From Allocoprococcus comes (GTDB taxonomy: Bacteria; Bacillota; Clostridia; Lachnospirales; Lachnospiraceae): a stretch of DNA of 64,000 bases. The notes beneath the pieces are model-generated. The model was not told the DNA's origin, did not search any database, and saw only the letters and a program-made list of their open reading frames with translations. The stretch is taken from the NCBI RefSeq assembly GCF_013300725.1, contig NZ_JAAIMM010000007.1:1-64000 (forward strand), read 5' to 3'. Below, one piece after another: positions 43,024 to 51,529 of the stretch; the stretch's first letter is position 1; each line of letters begins with the position of its first letter. The translations under genes were made by a program, and so were the position numbers.

Positions 43024-43608
43024 ATGAATACTTTAAAAGCTGAAAAAAGAAACATGCAGACAAAAGCCAAAAAACTCAGAAGAGAAGGTTATGTAACCGG
43101 CAATGTATTCGGACGTGAGATTGAAGGCTCCATTCCGGTACAGATGACACAGAAAGAAGCGGAAAAGTTCCTGAAAGCCAATGGCAAAGGAAGCCAGATC
43201 ATGCTGGATCTGGACGGAGAGCAGATTGATGTGCTGGTAAAAGAAGTCGATTATGATTCTATGGGTTCAAAAGTACTTGAAATAGATTTTCAGGCACTGG
43301 TAAGTGGAGAAATGGTACATTCCGTAGCAGAAGTTGTGATCCACAATCAGTCAAAGGTTGTCACAGGTGTTGTTGAGGAACTGCTTAGTGAAATTGAATA
43401 CAAAGCACTTCCATCTGCACTTGTTGAAAAAGTAATTGTTGATGTTGGGGATTTGAAGGTCGGAGAAACCATTAAAGTCAAAGACCTTGACATCGCAAAA
43501 GATAAAGATGTCAAGCTGATCACAGATCCGGAAGCAGATGTAGCAGGTGTGGCTGCCGTTCATAATGATGTTCCGGAAACAGATGAAGAAGAAGCAGCAG
43601 CTGAATAA
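43024..43608 (+). CDS. rplY: 50S ribosomal protein L25 / general stress protein Ctc
   Basis: A 194-residue long-form L25. Residues 1-90 form the 5S rRNA-binding domain (starting LKAEKRNMQTKAKKLRREGYVTGNVFG), and residues 95-185 form the Ctc/TL5 beta domain. It binds 5S rRNA in the large subunit; in Bacilli the long form is stress-induced. It ends in an acidic tail (DETDEEEAAAE type). The start follows GATTGGAGGAAAAGATAA. It is a single gene with its own promoter and terminator. Confidence 0.93.
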   Translation: MNTLKAEKRNMQTKAKKLRREGYVTGNVFGREIEGSIPVQMTQKEAEKFLKANGKGSQIMLDLDGEQIDVLVKEVDYDSMGSKVLEIDFQALVSGEMVHSVAEVVIHNQSKVVTGVVEELLSEIEYKALPSALVEKVIVDVGDLKVGETIKVKDLDIAKDKDVKLITDPEADVAGVAAVHNDVPETDEEEAAAE

Positions 43609-43621
43609 AAAGATTTTGTAA

Positions 43622-43672
43622 AAAAGGCGGACGCTTTGCAGAAATTTGAACTGCGAAGTGCCCGTTTTTTTT
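43622..43672 (+). terminator. Terminator of rplY
   Basis: GGCGGACGCTTTGCAG pairs imperfectly with CTGCGAAGTGCCCG, followed by T8. Confidence 0.75.
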
Positions 43673-43740
43673 GTTTCATAGGAAGTTCCGAAGGAACTTC
43701 CTATGAAACAAAAGGACTACGTGCCGGAGATGCGCATTCT
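43669..43740. repeat. Dispersed palindromic repeat, copy 3 (perfect)
   Basis: Perfect 21-bp arms (43669-43689 and 43693-43713) around a GAA loop, core CATAGGAAGTTCC, then the tail ACTACGTGCCGGAGATGCGC also seen at 2511 and 6541. The palindrome starts within the T-run of the rplY terminator. Confidence 0.8.
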
Positions 43741-43896
43741 TTTTATATAACTGAAAATTTCTAATCCCATTTTTTAGCATGAAATTATAACGGAATATTT
43801 ACATAAAATCAGGAATCTTTATACAATCTTTATACTAAAAATACTATCATTGATTTGAAAAAACAGGAGTAAAAACAGTAAGAGGAAGGAAAGGTT

Positions 43897-44031
43897 ATGT
43901 TCGAGATTGAGAGTATTATTTTATTTACAGGGATCCTGAGCTTTCTACTGATCGCCGGCTTGCATCTGATGCGTGAACTCGATATTTTCCTGAAGAAGGA
44001 TAAAGAAGAGAGAGAGGAAGAAAGATACTGA
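43897..44031 (+). CDS. Small 44-aa membrane peptide of the K+ uptake operon
   Basis: ATG behind GGAAGGAAAGGTT opens a 44-codon frame: a short acidic N-terminus, one hydrophobic helix (SIILFTGILSFLLIAGLHLM, about 6-25) and a highly charged tail (KKDKEEREEERY). The stop lies 20 bases before trkH with a ribosome site in between. The layout recalls KdpF, the small subunit heading kdp operons, but sequence similarity cannot be judged. It may stabilise the K+ channel or modulate the sensor kinase. Confidence 0.7.
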   Translation: MFEIESIILFTGILSFLLIAGLHLMRELDIFLKKDKEEREEERY

Positions 44032-44051
44032 GGAGAAAGGAAAAGAAACAA

Positions 44052-45392
44052 ATGACAGTATTATATAAAAAGATGACACAGACGCAGATGATTGTTGTCG
44101 GGTATTTGCTGCTGATTCTTTTGGGAAGTATTCTCTTAATGCTTCCGGTTTCATCAAGGGATGGAAATATGACATCTTTTGCAGATGCATTATTCACCTC
44201 GACATCTGCATCCTGTGTGACGGGGCTGGTTGTACAGGATACGTATCAGCACTGGTCTTTTTTTGGACAGCTTATCATTTTGATTCTGATCCAGATCGGC
44301 GGTATGGGATTTATGACACTTGGTGTCTGTGTGGCAATTCTGCTAAGAAGAAAGATAGGGCTTAAAGTCCGCGGAATTTTGCAGGAGAGTATCAATAGTA
44401 TTCAAATTGGTGGAATTGTAAAGCTTACAAAGAAGATTATTAAGGGAACACTTTTTTTTGAAAGCATTGGAGCCGTATTGCTGATGATCCGGTTTATTCC
44501 GGAATTTGGAATAGGAAGGGGGATCTGGTATGGGATCTTTCATTCTATATCAGCTTTTTGCAATGCCGGATTTGACCTTATGGGAGAGAATGGTGCCTAT
44601 CAGTCACTGGTCAGATATTCGGATGACTGGCTGGTAAATACAGTGATCATGCTGCTGATCATAATCGGTGGAATCGGTTTTTTTGTGTGGGATGATCTGT
44701 CTGTGAAAAAACTCCACTGGAAAAAATATCATCTGCATACAAAGATTGTTTTATCGACAACAGGTTTTTTGATTATAGCAGGAGCAGTTTTATTCCTGAT
44801 ACTGGAAAGAAATAATGTACTGGCAGGGATGCCTGTGAAAGAACAGATACTCTGTTCTTTATTTCACTCGGTGACAGCCAGAACAGCAGGGTTTAATACA
44901 ACCGATACAGGAGCGTTGACGGAAGGCAGTAAACTTGTTACTATGATTCTGATGTTCATAGGAGGAAGCCCGGGATCTACAGCAGGTGGAATTAAGACGA
45001 CAACCGTAGTGGCTCTCATTGTATTTGTGCGTGCAAATCTGATGGAAGCAGCCGGTTGTAATGTATTTAACAGAAGACTGGATGAAACTGCGATCAGAAA
45101 GGCCAGTGTTGTAATGTGTACGAATCTGTTCCTTATACTAACAGGAACGATCTTCATGGAAATTATGCAGCCGTTTTCTTTGTCGGATGTGATGTTTGAA
45201 GTCTTTTCTGCAATGGGAACAGTGGGAATGTCTGCGGGAATCACAAGAGATGTATGCATGGCATCAAGGATGATGCTGGTATTTCTGATGTTTTGCGGAA
45301 GAATAGGAAGTCTGACATTTGCACTTTCACTGAAAGGACACAGACATGAGGCACCGATCCGGAAACCGGTAGAAGAAATTACGATAGGATAG
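44052..45392 (+). CDS. TrkH/KtrB-family potassium uptake channel subunit
   Basis: A 446-residue membrane protein with four M1-P-M2 repeats. Pore-loop filters are visible as SASCVTGLVVQDT (about 56), SAFCNAGFDLMG (about 171), TARTAGFNTTD (about 277) and SAMGTVGMSAG (about 387), each with the conserved Gly. The length fits KtrB-type subunits. It works with the cytoplasmic RCK protein encoded 16 bases downstream. The operon also encodes a two-component system, suggesting K+- or turgor-dependent control. The start follows GAGGAGAAAGG. Confidence 0.94.
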   Translation: MTVLYKKMTQTQMIVVGYLLLILLGSILLMLPVSSRDGNMTSFADALFTSTSASCVTGLVVQDTYQHWSFFGQLIILILIQIGGMGFMTLGVCVAILLRRKIGLKVRGILQESINSIQIGGIVKLTKKIIKGTLFFESIGAVLLMIRFIPEFGIGRGIWYGIFHSISAFCNAGFDLMGENGAYQSLVRYSDDWLVNTVIMLLIIIGGIGFFVWDDLSVKKLHWKKYHLHTKIVLSTTGFLIIAGAVLFLILERNNVLAGMPVKEQILCSLFHSVTARTAGFNTTDTGALTEGSKLVTMILMFIGGSPGSTAGGIKTTTVVALIVFVRANLMEAAGCNVFNRRLDETAIRKASVVMCTNLFLILTGTIFMEIMQPFSLSDVMFEVFSAMGTVGMSAGITRDVCMASRMMLVFLMFCGRIGSLTFALSLKGHRHEAPIRKPVEEITIG

Positions 45393-45408
45393 AACGAGGA
45401 GTAGAAAA

Positions 45409-46062
45409 ATGAAATCAGTATTGATTATAGGACTTGGAAGATTTGGCCATCATCTGTGTATTGATATGGCCAATCGGGGAAATGAGGTAATGGTCATCGA
45501 TAAAGATGAGAAAAAGACAACGGATTTACTGGAATACGCAACGGCAGTACGGGTAGGGGACTGTACAAATGAAGAAGTATTAAGAAGTCTTGGAGTAGGA
45601 AATTTCGATCTTTGCTTTGTGTGCATCGGATCAAATTTCCAGAGCAGTCTGGAGATAACAAGCCTGGTAAAAGAGCTTGGAGCCAAACATGTTGTCAGTA
45701 AGGCAAACAGGGATATCCATGCAAAATTTTTATTGAGAAACGGAGCGGATGAAGTCTTTTATCCGGATCGGGATATTGCAGAACGACTGGCTGTAAAATA
45801 CAGTGCAAATCATGTTTTTGACTATTTTGAACTCAGTAAGGATTATTCGATTTTTGAAATCCAGCCGAAGTCTGCATGGATCGGGCGGACGATAGAAGAA
45901 GCGGATATAAGGGCAAACTATCATATAAATGTATTTGGAATAAAGAAAAATGCAGAGCTGGTGGTCCTTCCGAGAGCGGATTATGTGATGCATGAGAAGG
46001 ATCATCTGCTTGTAGTAGGTCTTACAAAGGATATTGACCGTCTGCTTACAAGTATGAAATAA
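45409..46062 (+). CDS. TrkA/KtrA-family potassium uptake regulatory subunit
   Basis: A 217-residue cytoplasmic RCK protein. The N-terminal NAD/ATP-binding Rossmann domain begins IIGLGRFGHHLCIDMANRG (about 5-23) and VIDKDE, followed by the TrkA_C domain (about 140-217). It forms the ring that gates the TrkH/KtrB channel. The start follows AACGAGGAGTAGAAAA. Its stop codon overlaps a possible ATG for the kinase. Confidence 0.94.
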   Translation: MKSVLIIGLGRFGHHLCIDMANRGNEVMVIDKDEKKTTDLLEYATAVRVGDCTNEEVLRSLGVGNFDLCFVCIGSNFQSSLEITSLVKELGAKHVVSKANRDIHAKFLLRNGADEVFYPDRDIAERLAVKYSANHVFDYFELSKDYSIFEIQPKSAWIGRTIEEADIRANYHINVFGIKKNAELVVLPRADYVMHEKDHLLVVGLTKDIDRLLTSMK

Positions 46063-46082
46063 TGAATGATGGGGGAAAGAAA

Positions 46083-47150
46083 ATGATAAAAGAGAGAGTA
46101 AAATATATGGTGCACTCGGTTGCAATCATGGCGGTTGCAACATTTTTGTCTTTTTTTCTCCAGAGTTATGGGATTCGAAAAGAAAATATTCTGATGATCT
46201 ATATTGTAGGTGTACTGGTCATAACAGTTACAACTACCGGTTATCTGTATGGAATGATGGCTTCAGTATGCAGTGTGCTGCTGTTTAATTATTTTTTTAC
46301 AGTGCCGGTGCATACATTTGCGATGACGGATCAGAATGATGTGGTACTTCTGGTGTTTTTCCTTATCACAGGATTTATTTCCGCAAGTATTATGGTACGA
46401 TTTCATAATCAGGTGCGTATTGCAGAGGAAACAAGGGCACAGATGGAAAGAGAAAAGTTGAAAAGCAATATGCTGAGAAGTATTTCCCATGATTTCAGGA
46501 CACCTTTGACCGGAATCATGGGAGATGCTGGACTTTTAAAAGAGGCGGATGATCTGGATGCCGGAGTCAGAAAGGAACTGGCAGGAGAGATACAGGAGCA
46601 GTCTGTATGGCTGATGCGCCTGATGGAAAATATTTTGAATATGACAAAGCTGGAAAGTGAAGAATTTGAGATCCGGAAAGACCAGGAAGTAGTGGATGAT
46701 CTGATCTATGAAGCCGTATCACATATCATAGGACTCCGGGAAAAGAGGAGATTTGAAATTAAACTTCCGTCGGAGCTGATCGTTGTAAATGTAGATGGAA
46801 AACTGATGGTCCAGGTGCTGGTCAATCTTCTGGATAATGCGATGAAGCATACAGGGGAAAATGGATGGATCTGTATAGAAGCCAGATATGATGCAGGAAA
46901 AGTGTGGATCAGTGTAGAGGATGATGGAGACGGAATTTCGGAAGATCTGAAAGAAAATATTTTTGACGAATTTGTTACAAGGTCAGATGAAAAAGGGGAC
47001 AGACAAAGAGGAATCGGTCTGGGACTGGCTATATGTAAAGCGGTAGTAAATGCACATGGTGGAAATATTTGTGCAGAGAACAGAAAAGAAGGCGGAGCAA
47101 GGTTCATGTTCTGGCTGGAGGCAAGGCAGGTAAGTACAGATGGCAGATAA
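46083..47150 (+). CDS. KdpD-like sensor histidine kinase
   Basis: A 355-residue membrane kinase. Four short helices (about 10-100) resemble the DUF4118 sensor of KdpD. HisKA carries the phospho-acceptor His in MLRSISHDFRTPLTG (near residue 137), and the HATPase has NLLDNAMKHTG (near 249) and GIGLGLAICKAVVNAHGG (near 313). The N-terminal KdpD/Usp domain of true KdpD is missing. GGGGGAAAGAAA precedes the ATG at 46083; an ATG seven codons earlier overlaps the TrkA stop. It is probably paired with the overlapping response regulator. Confidence 0.92.
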   Translation: MIKERVKYMVHSVAIMAVATFLSFFLQSYGIRKENILMIYIVGVLVITVTTTGYLYGMMASVCSVLLFNYFFTVPVHTFAMTDQNDVVLLVFFLITGFISASIMVRFHNQVRIAEETRAQMEREKLKSNMLRSISHDFRTPLTGIMGDAGLLKEADDLDAGVRKELAGEIQEQSVWLMRLMENILNMTKLESEEFEIRKDQEVVDDLIYEAVSHIIGLREKRRFEIKLPSELIVVNVDGKLMVQVLVNLLDNAMKHTGENGWICIEARYDAGKVWISVEDDGDGISEDLKENIFDEFVTRSDEKGDRQRGIGLGLAICKAVVNAHGGNICAENRKEGGARFMFWLEARQVSTDGR

Positions 47151-47841
47151 GCATAAAATTTTAATTGTGGAAGACGATAAATATATTATTAACTTTATCT
47201 CGATGAGTCTTAAGAAAGAAGACTATGATTTTGTGATTGCGAAGACATGTGGAGAAGCAAATGCACTGTTCTATGCAAACAGACCGGATATGATTATTCT
47301 GGATCTTGGACTTCCGGATGGTGACGGGATTGAGATTATAAAAAATGTAAGAGAGATCTCGAAGATACCGATCATTGTGGTCAGTGCAAGACAGGAAGAG
47401 GAAGAAAAAATACAGGCACTGGATCTGGGAGCAGATGATTATGTGACAAAACCGTTTTATATGGGTGAACTGCTTGCCAGAATCCGTGTGGCGCTCAGAA
47501 AGAGTAACCAGATTCCGGAAGAAAAGAAAGAAAAAATCTTTCAGTGTGATTATCTGAAAGTGGACTGGGAAAAACATCAGGTATTGATTGATGAAAAAGA
47601 AGTTCATCTGACTCCGATGGAATATAAGATTTTGAAACTATTGATCGACAACAGGGGAAAGGTACTGACACATAATTATATTCTCAGCCAGATCTGGGGC
47701 AGTGCACAGGGAGTAGAAGCAGCCAACCTGAGGGTATTTATGGCAGCACTGCGAAGGAAGATAGAAAAGGATCCGGGAAATTGCAGATTTATCCTGACAG
47801 AAGTCGGAGTAGGGTACCGGTTTAGAGAGACTGCGGAATAA
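47140..47841 (+). CDS. KdpE-like response regulator, OmpR family
   Basis: A 233-residue two-domain regulator. The receiver domain (1-120) has the phosphorylation Asp in IILDLGLPDGDG (near residue 53) and the conserved Lys in VTKPFYMGELLARI. The C-terminal winged helix (about 135-230) ends GVGYRFRE. It overlaps the kinase gene by 11 bases. By analogy to KdpDE it would tune expression of the K+ uptake operon, but no kdpABC is present here. Confidence 0.94.
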   Translation: MADKHKILIVEDDKYIINFISMSLKKEDYDFVIAKTCGEANALFYANRPDMIILDLGLPDGDGIEIIKNVREISKIPIIVVSARQEEEEKIQALDLGADDYVTKPFYMGELLARIRVALRKSNQIPEEKKEKIFQCDYLKVDWEKHQVLIDEKEVHLTPMEYKILKLLIDNRGKVLTHNYILSQIWGSAQGVEAANLRVFMAALRRKIEKDPGNCRFILTEVGVGYRFRETAE

Positions 47842-47914
47842 AACAATTTGCAGGCGAGGAAATTAGTTAGAAAAAACGAATGTTATTCTTGAATGACTAC
47901 CTACAGGACTGATA

Positions 47915-47935
47915 TGATAATGATATAAATTATCA
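47915..47935. promoter_or_regulatory. Fur-like iron box upstream of feoAB
   Basis: TGATAAT (47915-47921), 7 bases, ATTATCA (47929-47935) is a perfect inverted repeat resembling the Fur/PerR-type box. It lies 36 bases upstream of the feoAB start. Iron repression is inferred. Confidence 0.7.
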
Positions 47936-47970
47936 ATAAATGGTTTTGACCAAAGGAGACAGATAGAGGA

Positions 47971-50316
47971 ATGACACTAAAAGAATTACAAGTCGGAAAG
48001 ACAGCTACGATTCTTTCCGTAGGAGGAAGTGGTGCACTCAGGCAGCATTTCCTGGATATGGGACTGATCCAGGGAACAGAAGTAACGATTGTAAAGTATG
48101 CGCCGATGGGGGATCCGGTTGAGATCAGGATCCATGGTTATGAACTTACGATCCGTCTGGAGGATGCCGGACAGATTGAAATTACACCGGCCCATGAGCC
48201 ACATTATAAGAAGAAGGAAGGCAGACAATCGTTAGGAGATGCACAGCATCCGGGGTATGGAGAAGCAGGCATTTTTCATGAGAAGAAAACAGAGCATCCA
48301 TTACCGGAGGATACGACACTTACGTTTGCATTGGTTGGAAATCAGAATTGTGGAAAAACAACGCTGTTCAACCAGCTGACCGGATCAAATCAGCATGTGG
48401 GTAATTTTCCAGGTGTTACGGTTGACAGAAAAGACGGTGTGATCAAGGAACATCCCAATACCCGTATTACCGATCTTCCGGGAATTTATTCTATGTCTCC
48501 GTACAGCAGTGAGGAAATCGTTACAAGAGAATTTCTGCTTCAGGATAAACCGAAGGGAATCATCAATATCGTAGATGCAACCAACATTGAACGGAATATG
48601 TATCTGACGATGCAGCTTATGGAACTTGAGATCCCGATGGTTGTTGCGCTGAATATGATGGATGAGATGCGTGTGAACGGAGGCTCTGTGCGTGTGAATG
48701 AGCTGGAAGCATTTCTCGGAGTACCGGTTGTACCAATCTCGGCAGCAAAGGGAGAAGGAATTGCGGAACTGGTAGAACATGCACTGCATGTCGCAAAATA
48801 TCAGGAAGCACCGGAAGAAGTGGATTTCTGTTCTGCTGAAGGTCAGGAAAGTGCGGTTCACAGATGCATTCATGCGATCATGCATCTGATTGAAGATCAT
48901 GCGAAGGAAGCAGGGATTCCGGTCAGATTTGCAGCAAGCAAGCTGGCAGAGAATGATGAACTTGTCCTGGAAAAATTAAAGCTGAGCCAGAATGAAAAGG
49001 AGCTTCTGGAACATATCAATCTGCAGATGGAAGAAGAATGCAAGGTAGACCGTTCATCGGCAGTAGCGGGAATGCGTTTTAACTATATCCAGCGTGCCTG
49101 TGAAGATACGGTATTAAAGCCACATGAGAGCAGGGAGCGGGTGCGAAGCAGGAAGATCGATCAGGTTCTGACAGGAAAATATACCGGAATTCCGGCATTT
49201 ATCGCAATTATGGGACTGGTATTCTGGCTGACATTTAATGTGATCGGAGCATTTTTACAGGATCTTCTGCAACAGGGAATTGACCAGGTGATCATAGCCT
49301 GCAGTCAGGCACTGGATGCAGCAGGAGTCAACAGCGTATTAAAGTCACTGGTTGTAGATGGAATCTTTCAGGGGGTTGGAAGCGTGCTGAGTTTCCTGCC
49401 GATCATTGTTACACTGTTCTTTTTCCTTTCGATGCTGGAGGACAGTGGATATATGGCAAGGGTTGCGTTTATTATGGATAAACTTTTGCGAAAGATTGGT
49501 CTTTCCGGAAGAAGTATTGTACCGATGCTGATCGGATTTGGATGTACAGTACCGGGAGTTATGGCGAGCCGGACACTTTCTTCAGAGCGTGATCGTAAAA
49601 TGACGATTATGCTGACTCCGTTTATGAGTTGTTCAGCAAAACTTCCGATCTATGCATTCTTTACAGCGGCGTTTTTCCCAGGGAAGGGTGCAATTGTAAT
49701 GATCGGTCTCTATTTCTTCGGAATCCTGATGGGAATCCTTACTGCACTTGCAATGAAAGGGACGATGTTCAAAGGAGAACCTGTTCCGTTTGTTATGGAG
49801 CTTCCGAATTATCGTATGCCGGGAGCGAAAAATGTTGGTCAGCTTCTCTGGGAAAAAGCAAAAGACTTCCTGCAGAGAGCATTTACCGTTATTTTTGGTG
49901 CAACGATCGTGATCTGGTTCCTGCAGAGCTTTGATCTGCATCTGAATATGGTGACAGATTCACAGGCAAGTATCCTTGCAACGGTAGCAGGTATGATCGC
50001 ACCTGTATTCATTCCTCTTGGATTCGGTGACTGGAGGATATCAACGGCACTGATTTCCGGATTTATGGCAAAAGAGAGTGTTGTCTCCACTCTTTCAATT
50101 TTGTTTGGGTCAACAGCAGCACTGACAGCGGTGATCAACACAGCCGGTGCAGCAGCTCTTTTGATTTTCTGTCTTTTGTATACACCGTGTGTGGCAGCGA
50201 TTGCTTCTATTAAAAGAGAACTTGGTGGTAAATGGGCGATCGGTGTTGTGATCTTTCAGTGCGTAATTGCATGGGTTGCAGCATTTATTGTGCATGGAAT
50301 TGTATGTTTATTTTAA
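47971..50316 (+). CDS. feoB: FeoA-FeoB fusion, ferrous iron transporter
   Basis: A 781-residue Fe2+ importer. Residues 1-75 are a complete FeoA SH3-like domain (LKELQVGKTATILSVGG ... MGLIQGTEVTIV). After a linker follows the G-protein domain with G1 GNQNCGKTT (near residue 127), G3 DLPGIYSM and G4 NMMD. Helical Feo cores then carry GCTVPGVMASRTL and PFMSCSAKLPIYAFF (near 525-565), the gate motifs. Fusion removes the need for a separate feoA. A Fur-like box lies upstream and a terminator follows. Confidence 0.96.
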   Translation: MTLKELQVGKTATILSVGGSGALRQHFLDMGLIQGTEVTIVKYAPMGDPVEIRIHGYELTIRLEDAGQIEITPAHEPHYKKKEGRQSLGDAQHPGYGEAGIFHEKKTEHPLPEDTTLTFALVGNQNCGKTTLFNQLTGSNQHVGNFPGVTVDRKDGVIKEHPNTRITDLPGIYSMSPYSSEEIVTREFLLQDKPKGIINIVDATNIERNMYLTMQLMELEIPMVVALNMMDEMRVNGGSVRVNELEAFLGVPVVPISAAKGEGIAELVEHALHVAKYQEAPEEVDFCSAEGQESAVHRCIHAIMHLIEDHAKEAGIPVRFAASKLAENDELVLEKLKLSQNEKELLEHINLQMEEECKVDRSSAVAGMRFNYIQRACEDTVLKPHESRERVRSRKIDQVLTGKYTGIPAFIAIMGLVFWLTFNVIGAFLQDLLQQGIDQVIIACSQALDAAGVNSVLKSLVVDGIFQGVGSVLSFLPIIVTLFFFLSMLEDSGYMARVAFIMDKLLRKIGLSGRSIVPMLIGFGCTVPGVMASRTLSSERDRKMTIMLTPFMSCSAKLPIYAFFTAAFFPGKGAIVMIGLYFFGILMGILTALAMKGTMFKGEPVPFVMELPNYRMPGAKNVGQLLWEKAKDFLQRAFTVIFGATIVIWFLQSFDLHLNMVTDSQASILATVAGMIAPVFIPLGFGDWRISTALISGFMAKESVVSTLSILFGSTAALTAVINTAGAAALLIFCLLYTPCVAAIASIKRELGGKWAIGVVIFQCVIAWVAAFIVHGIVCLF

Positions 50317-50323
50317 AACAAAA

Positions 50324-50362
50324 ACTTCTGGGAACAGGGAAACTGCTTCCAGAAGTTTTTTA
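50324..50362. terminator. Bidirectional terminator between feoB and lysR
   Basis: AAAAACTTCTGG pairs with CCAGAAGTTTTTT around a 17-base loop, serving both convergent genes. Confidence 0.85.
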
Positions 50363-51259
50363 TTGCAGATATTTTTTCAAGGCATCCAGATAAGTTGTCC
50401 CTAATCTGCTTAACATTCTTTTTTTATGTGTAATATACCCAATCCGCATATCACTTTCGTCAGCAAGAGGAACGGCAATGATATCTTTTCCATTCAACTT
50501 TTTGTCGATTACACCACTGCATACTGTGTAGCCATTTAGCCCGATCAGAAGATTAAATAAGGTGGCACGGTCCCGTACACGGATATTTTTTTTTCGTTCA
50601 GATACAGAAAAGATTTCTTCTGAAAAATAAAAGGAATTGTGTTCACCCTGTTCAAAGGAAAGATATGGATAATCGTCCAGTTCTTCATTGGCTATTATTT
50701 TGTGATCGGCGAGAGGATGACGTCTGCTGATAAATACATGTGGTTTTGCAACAAACAGCTGATGAAAAATAAGCCCGTTGGATTTTAAAATTTTTTCCAG
50801 AACCGTTTCATTAAAATTATTTAAGAAAAGAATTCCAATCTCGCTGCGCATTTTTGCTACATCTTCGATGATTTCGTATGTCTGGGTTTCGCGGAGACTG
50901 AAATCATATTCATCCTGTCCGTAGGTTTTGATCAGATCGACAAAGGCATTGACAGCGAAAGAATAGTGCTGCGTAGATACACAGAATTTCTTTTTCCCGC
51001 CGGAAGTTCCTTTGTATTTATCTTCGAGAATAGCGGCCTGTTCCAGAACCTGTCTGGCGTATCCTAAGAAATCCTCGCCTTCTTTTGAAAGGATGATCCC
51101 TTTATTAGTCCGGAGAAAAATGGTAATCTTCATTTCTTTTTCCAGTTCACGGATTGCGTTTGTCAGGCTTGGCTGGGAAATATAAAGACGATTTGCGGCT
51201 TCGGTAATTGTTCCTGTTTCAGCAACAGTTACGACGTATTTTAATTGTTGAAGAGTCAT
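50360..51259 (-). CDS. LysR-family transcriptional regulator
   Basis: A 299-residue regulator. The N-terminal helix-turn-helix (LQQLKYVVTVAETGTITEAANRLYIS, then SLTNAIRELE) is canonical, followed by the periplasmic-binding-like effector domain (about 90-299). A GTG three codons upstream is possible; the ATG at 51259 matches the family start. It is divergent from the MetE-like methyltransferase, with a palindrome in between, so a methionine- or sulfur-linked activator is likely by position. Confidence 0.92.
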   Translation of the reverse strand: MTLQQLKYVVTVAETGTITEAANRLYISQPSLTNAIRELEKEMKITIFLRTNKGIILSKEGEDFLGYARQVLEQAAILEDKYKGTSGGKKKFCVSTQHYSFAVNAFVDLIKTYGQDEYDFSLRETQTYEIIEDVAKMRSEIGILFLNNFNETVLEKILKSNGLIFHQLFVAKPHVFISRRHPLADHKIIANEELDDYPYLSFEQGEHNSFYFSEEIFSVSERKKNIRVRDRATLFNLLIGLNGYTVCSGVIDKKLNGKDIIAVPLADESDMRIGYITHKKRMLSRLGTTYLDALKKYLQ

Positions 51260-51413
51260 ATTTTTCACTTTCTATAAAGAATATTGTTTTTGGGTTTGGG
51301 ATATTAGAAAAGTATCTGGAAAATGTATCTTAGCGGAAAATACTTCTGGTCAGATATCCTGGTAATATTGTAGCATGGAAGAAGGGAGCGTGAAACATTT
51401 TTTTGATATTGCT

Positions 51414-51480
51414 ATAGTTTTAAACTATGGCAAACTGCATTTTTTTTGTATTTTTCAGATGCAGAATACTCTGCTATACT
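51414..51480 (+). promoter_or_regulatory. LysR-type box and promoter of the MetE-like gene
   Basis: ATAGTTT-T-AAACTAT (51414-51428) is a perfect 15-bp palindrome with a T-N11-A arrangement. Downstream TTTTCA (51452-51457), 17 bp, TATACT (51475-51480) with TGC before it forms an extended -10. The distance is typical for LysR activation. Confidence 0.6.
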
Positions 51481-51529
51481 TTCAAACATAAAAGACAGAC
51501 AGTACGAAAGAAAAAAGGAGAGCTATATT

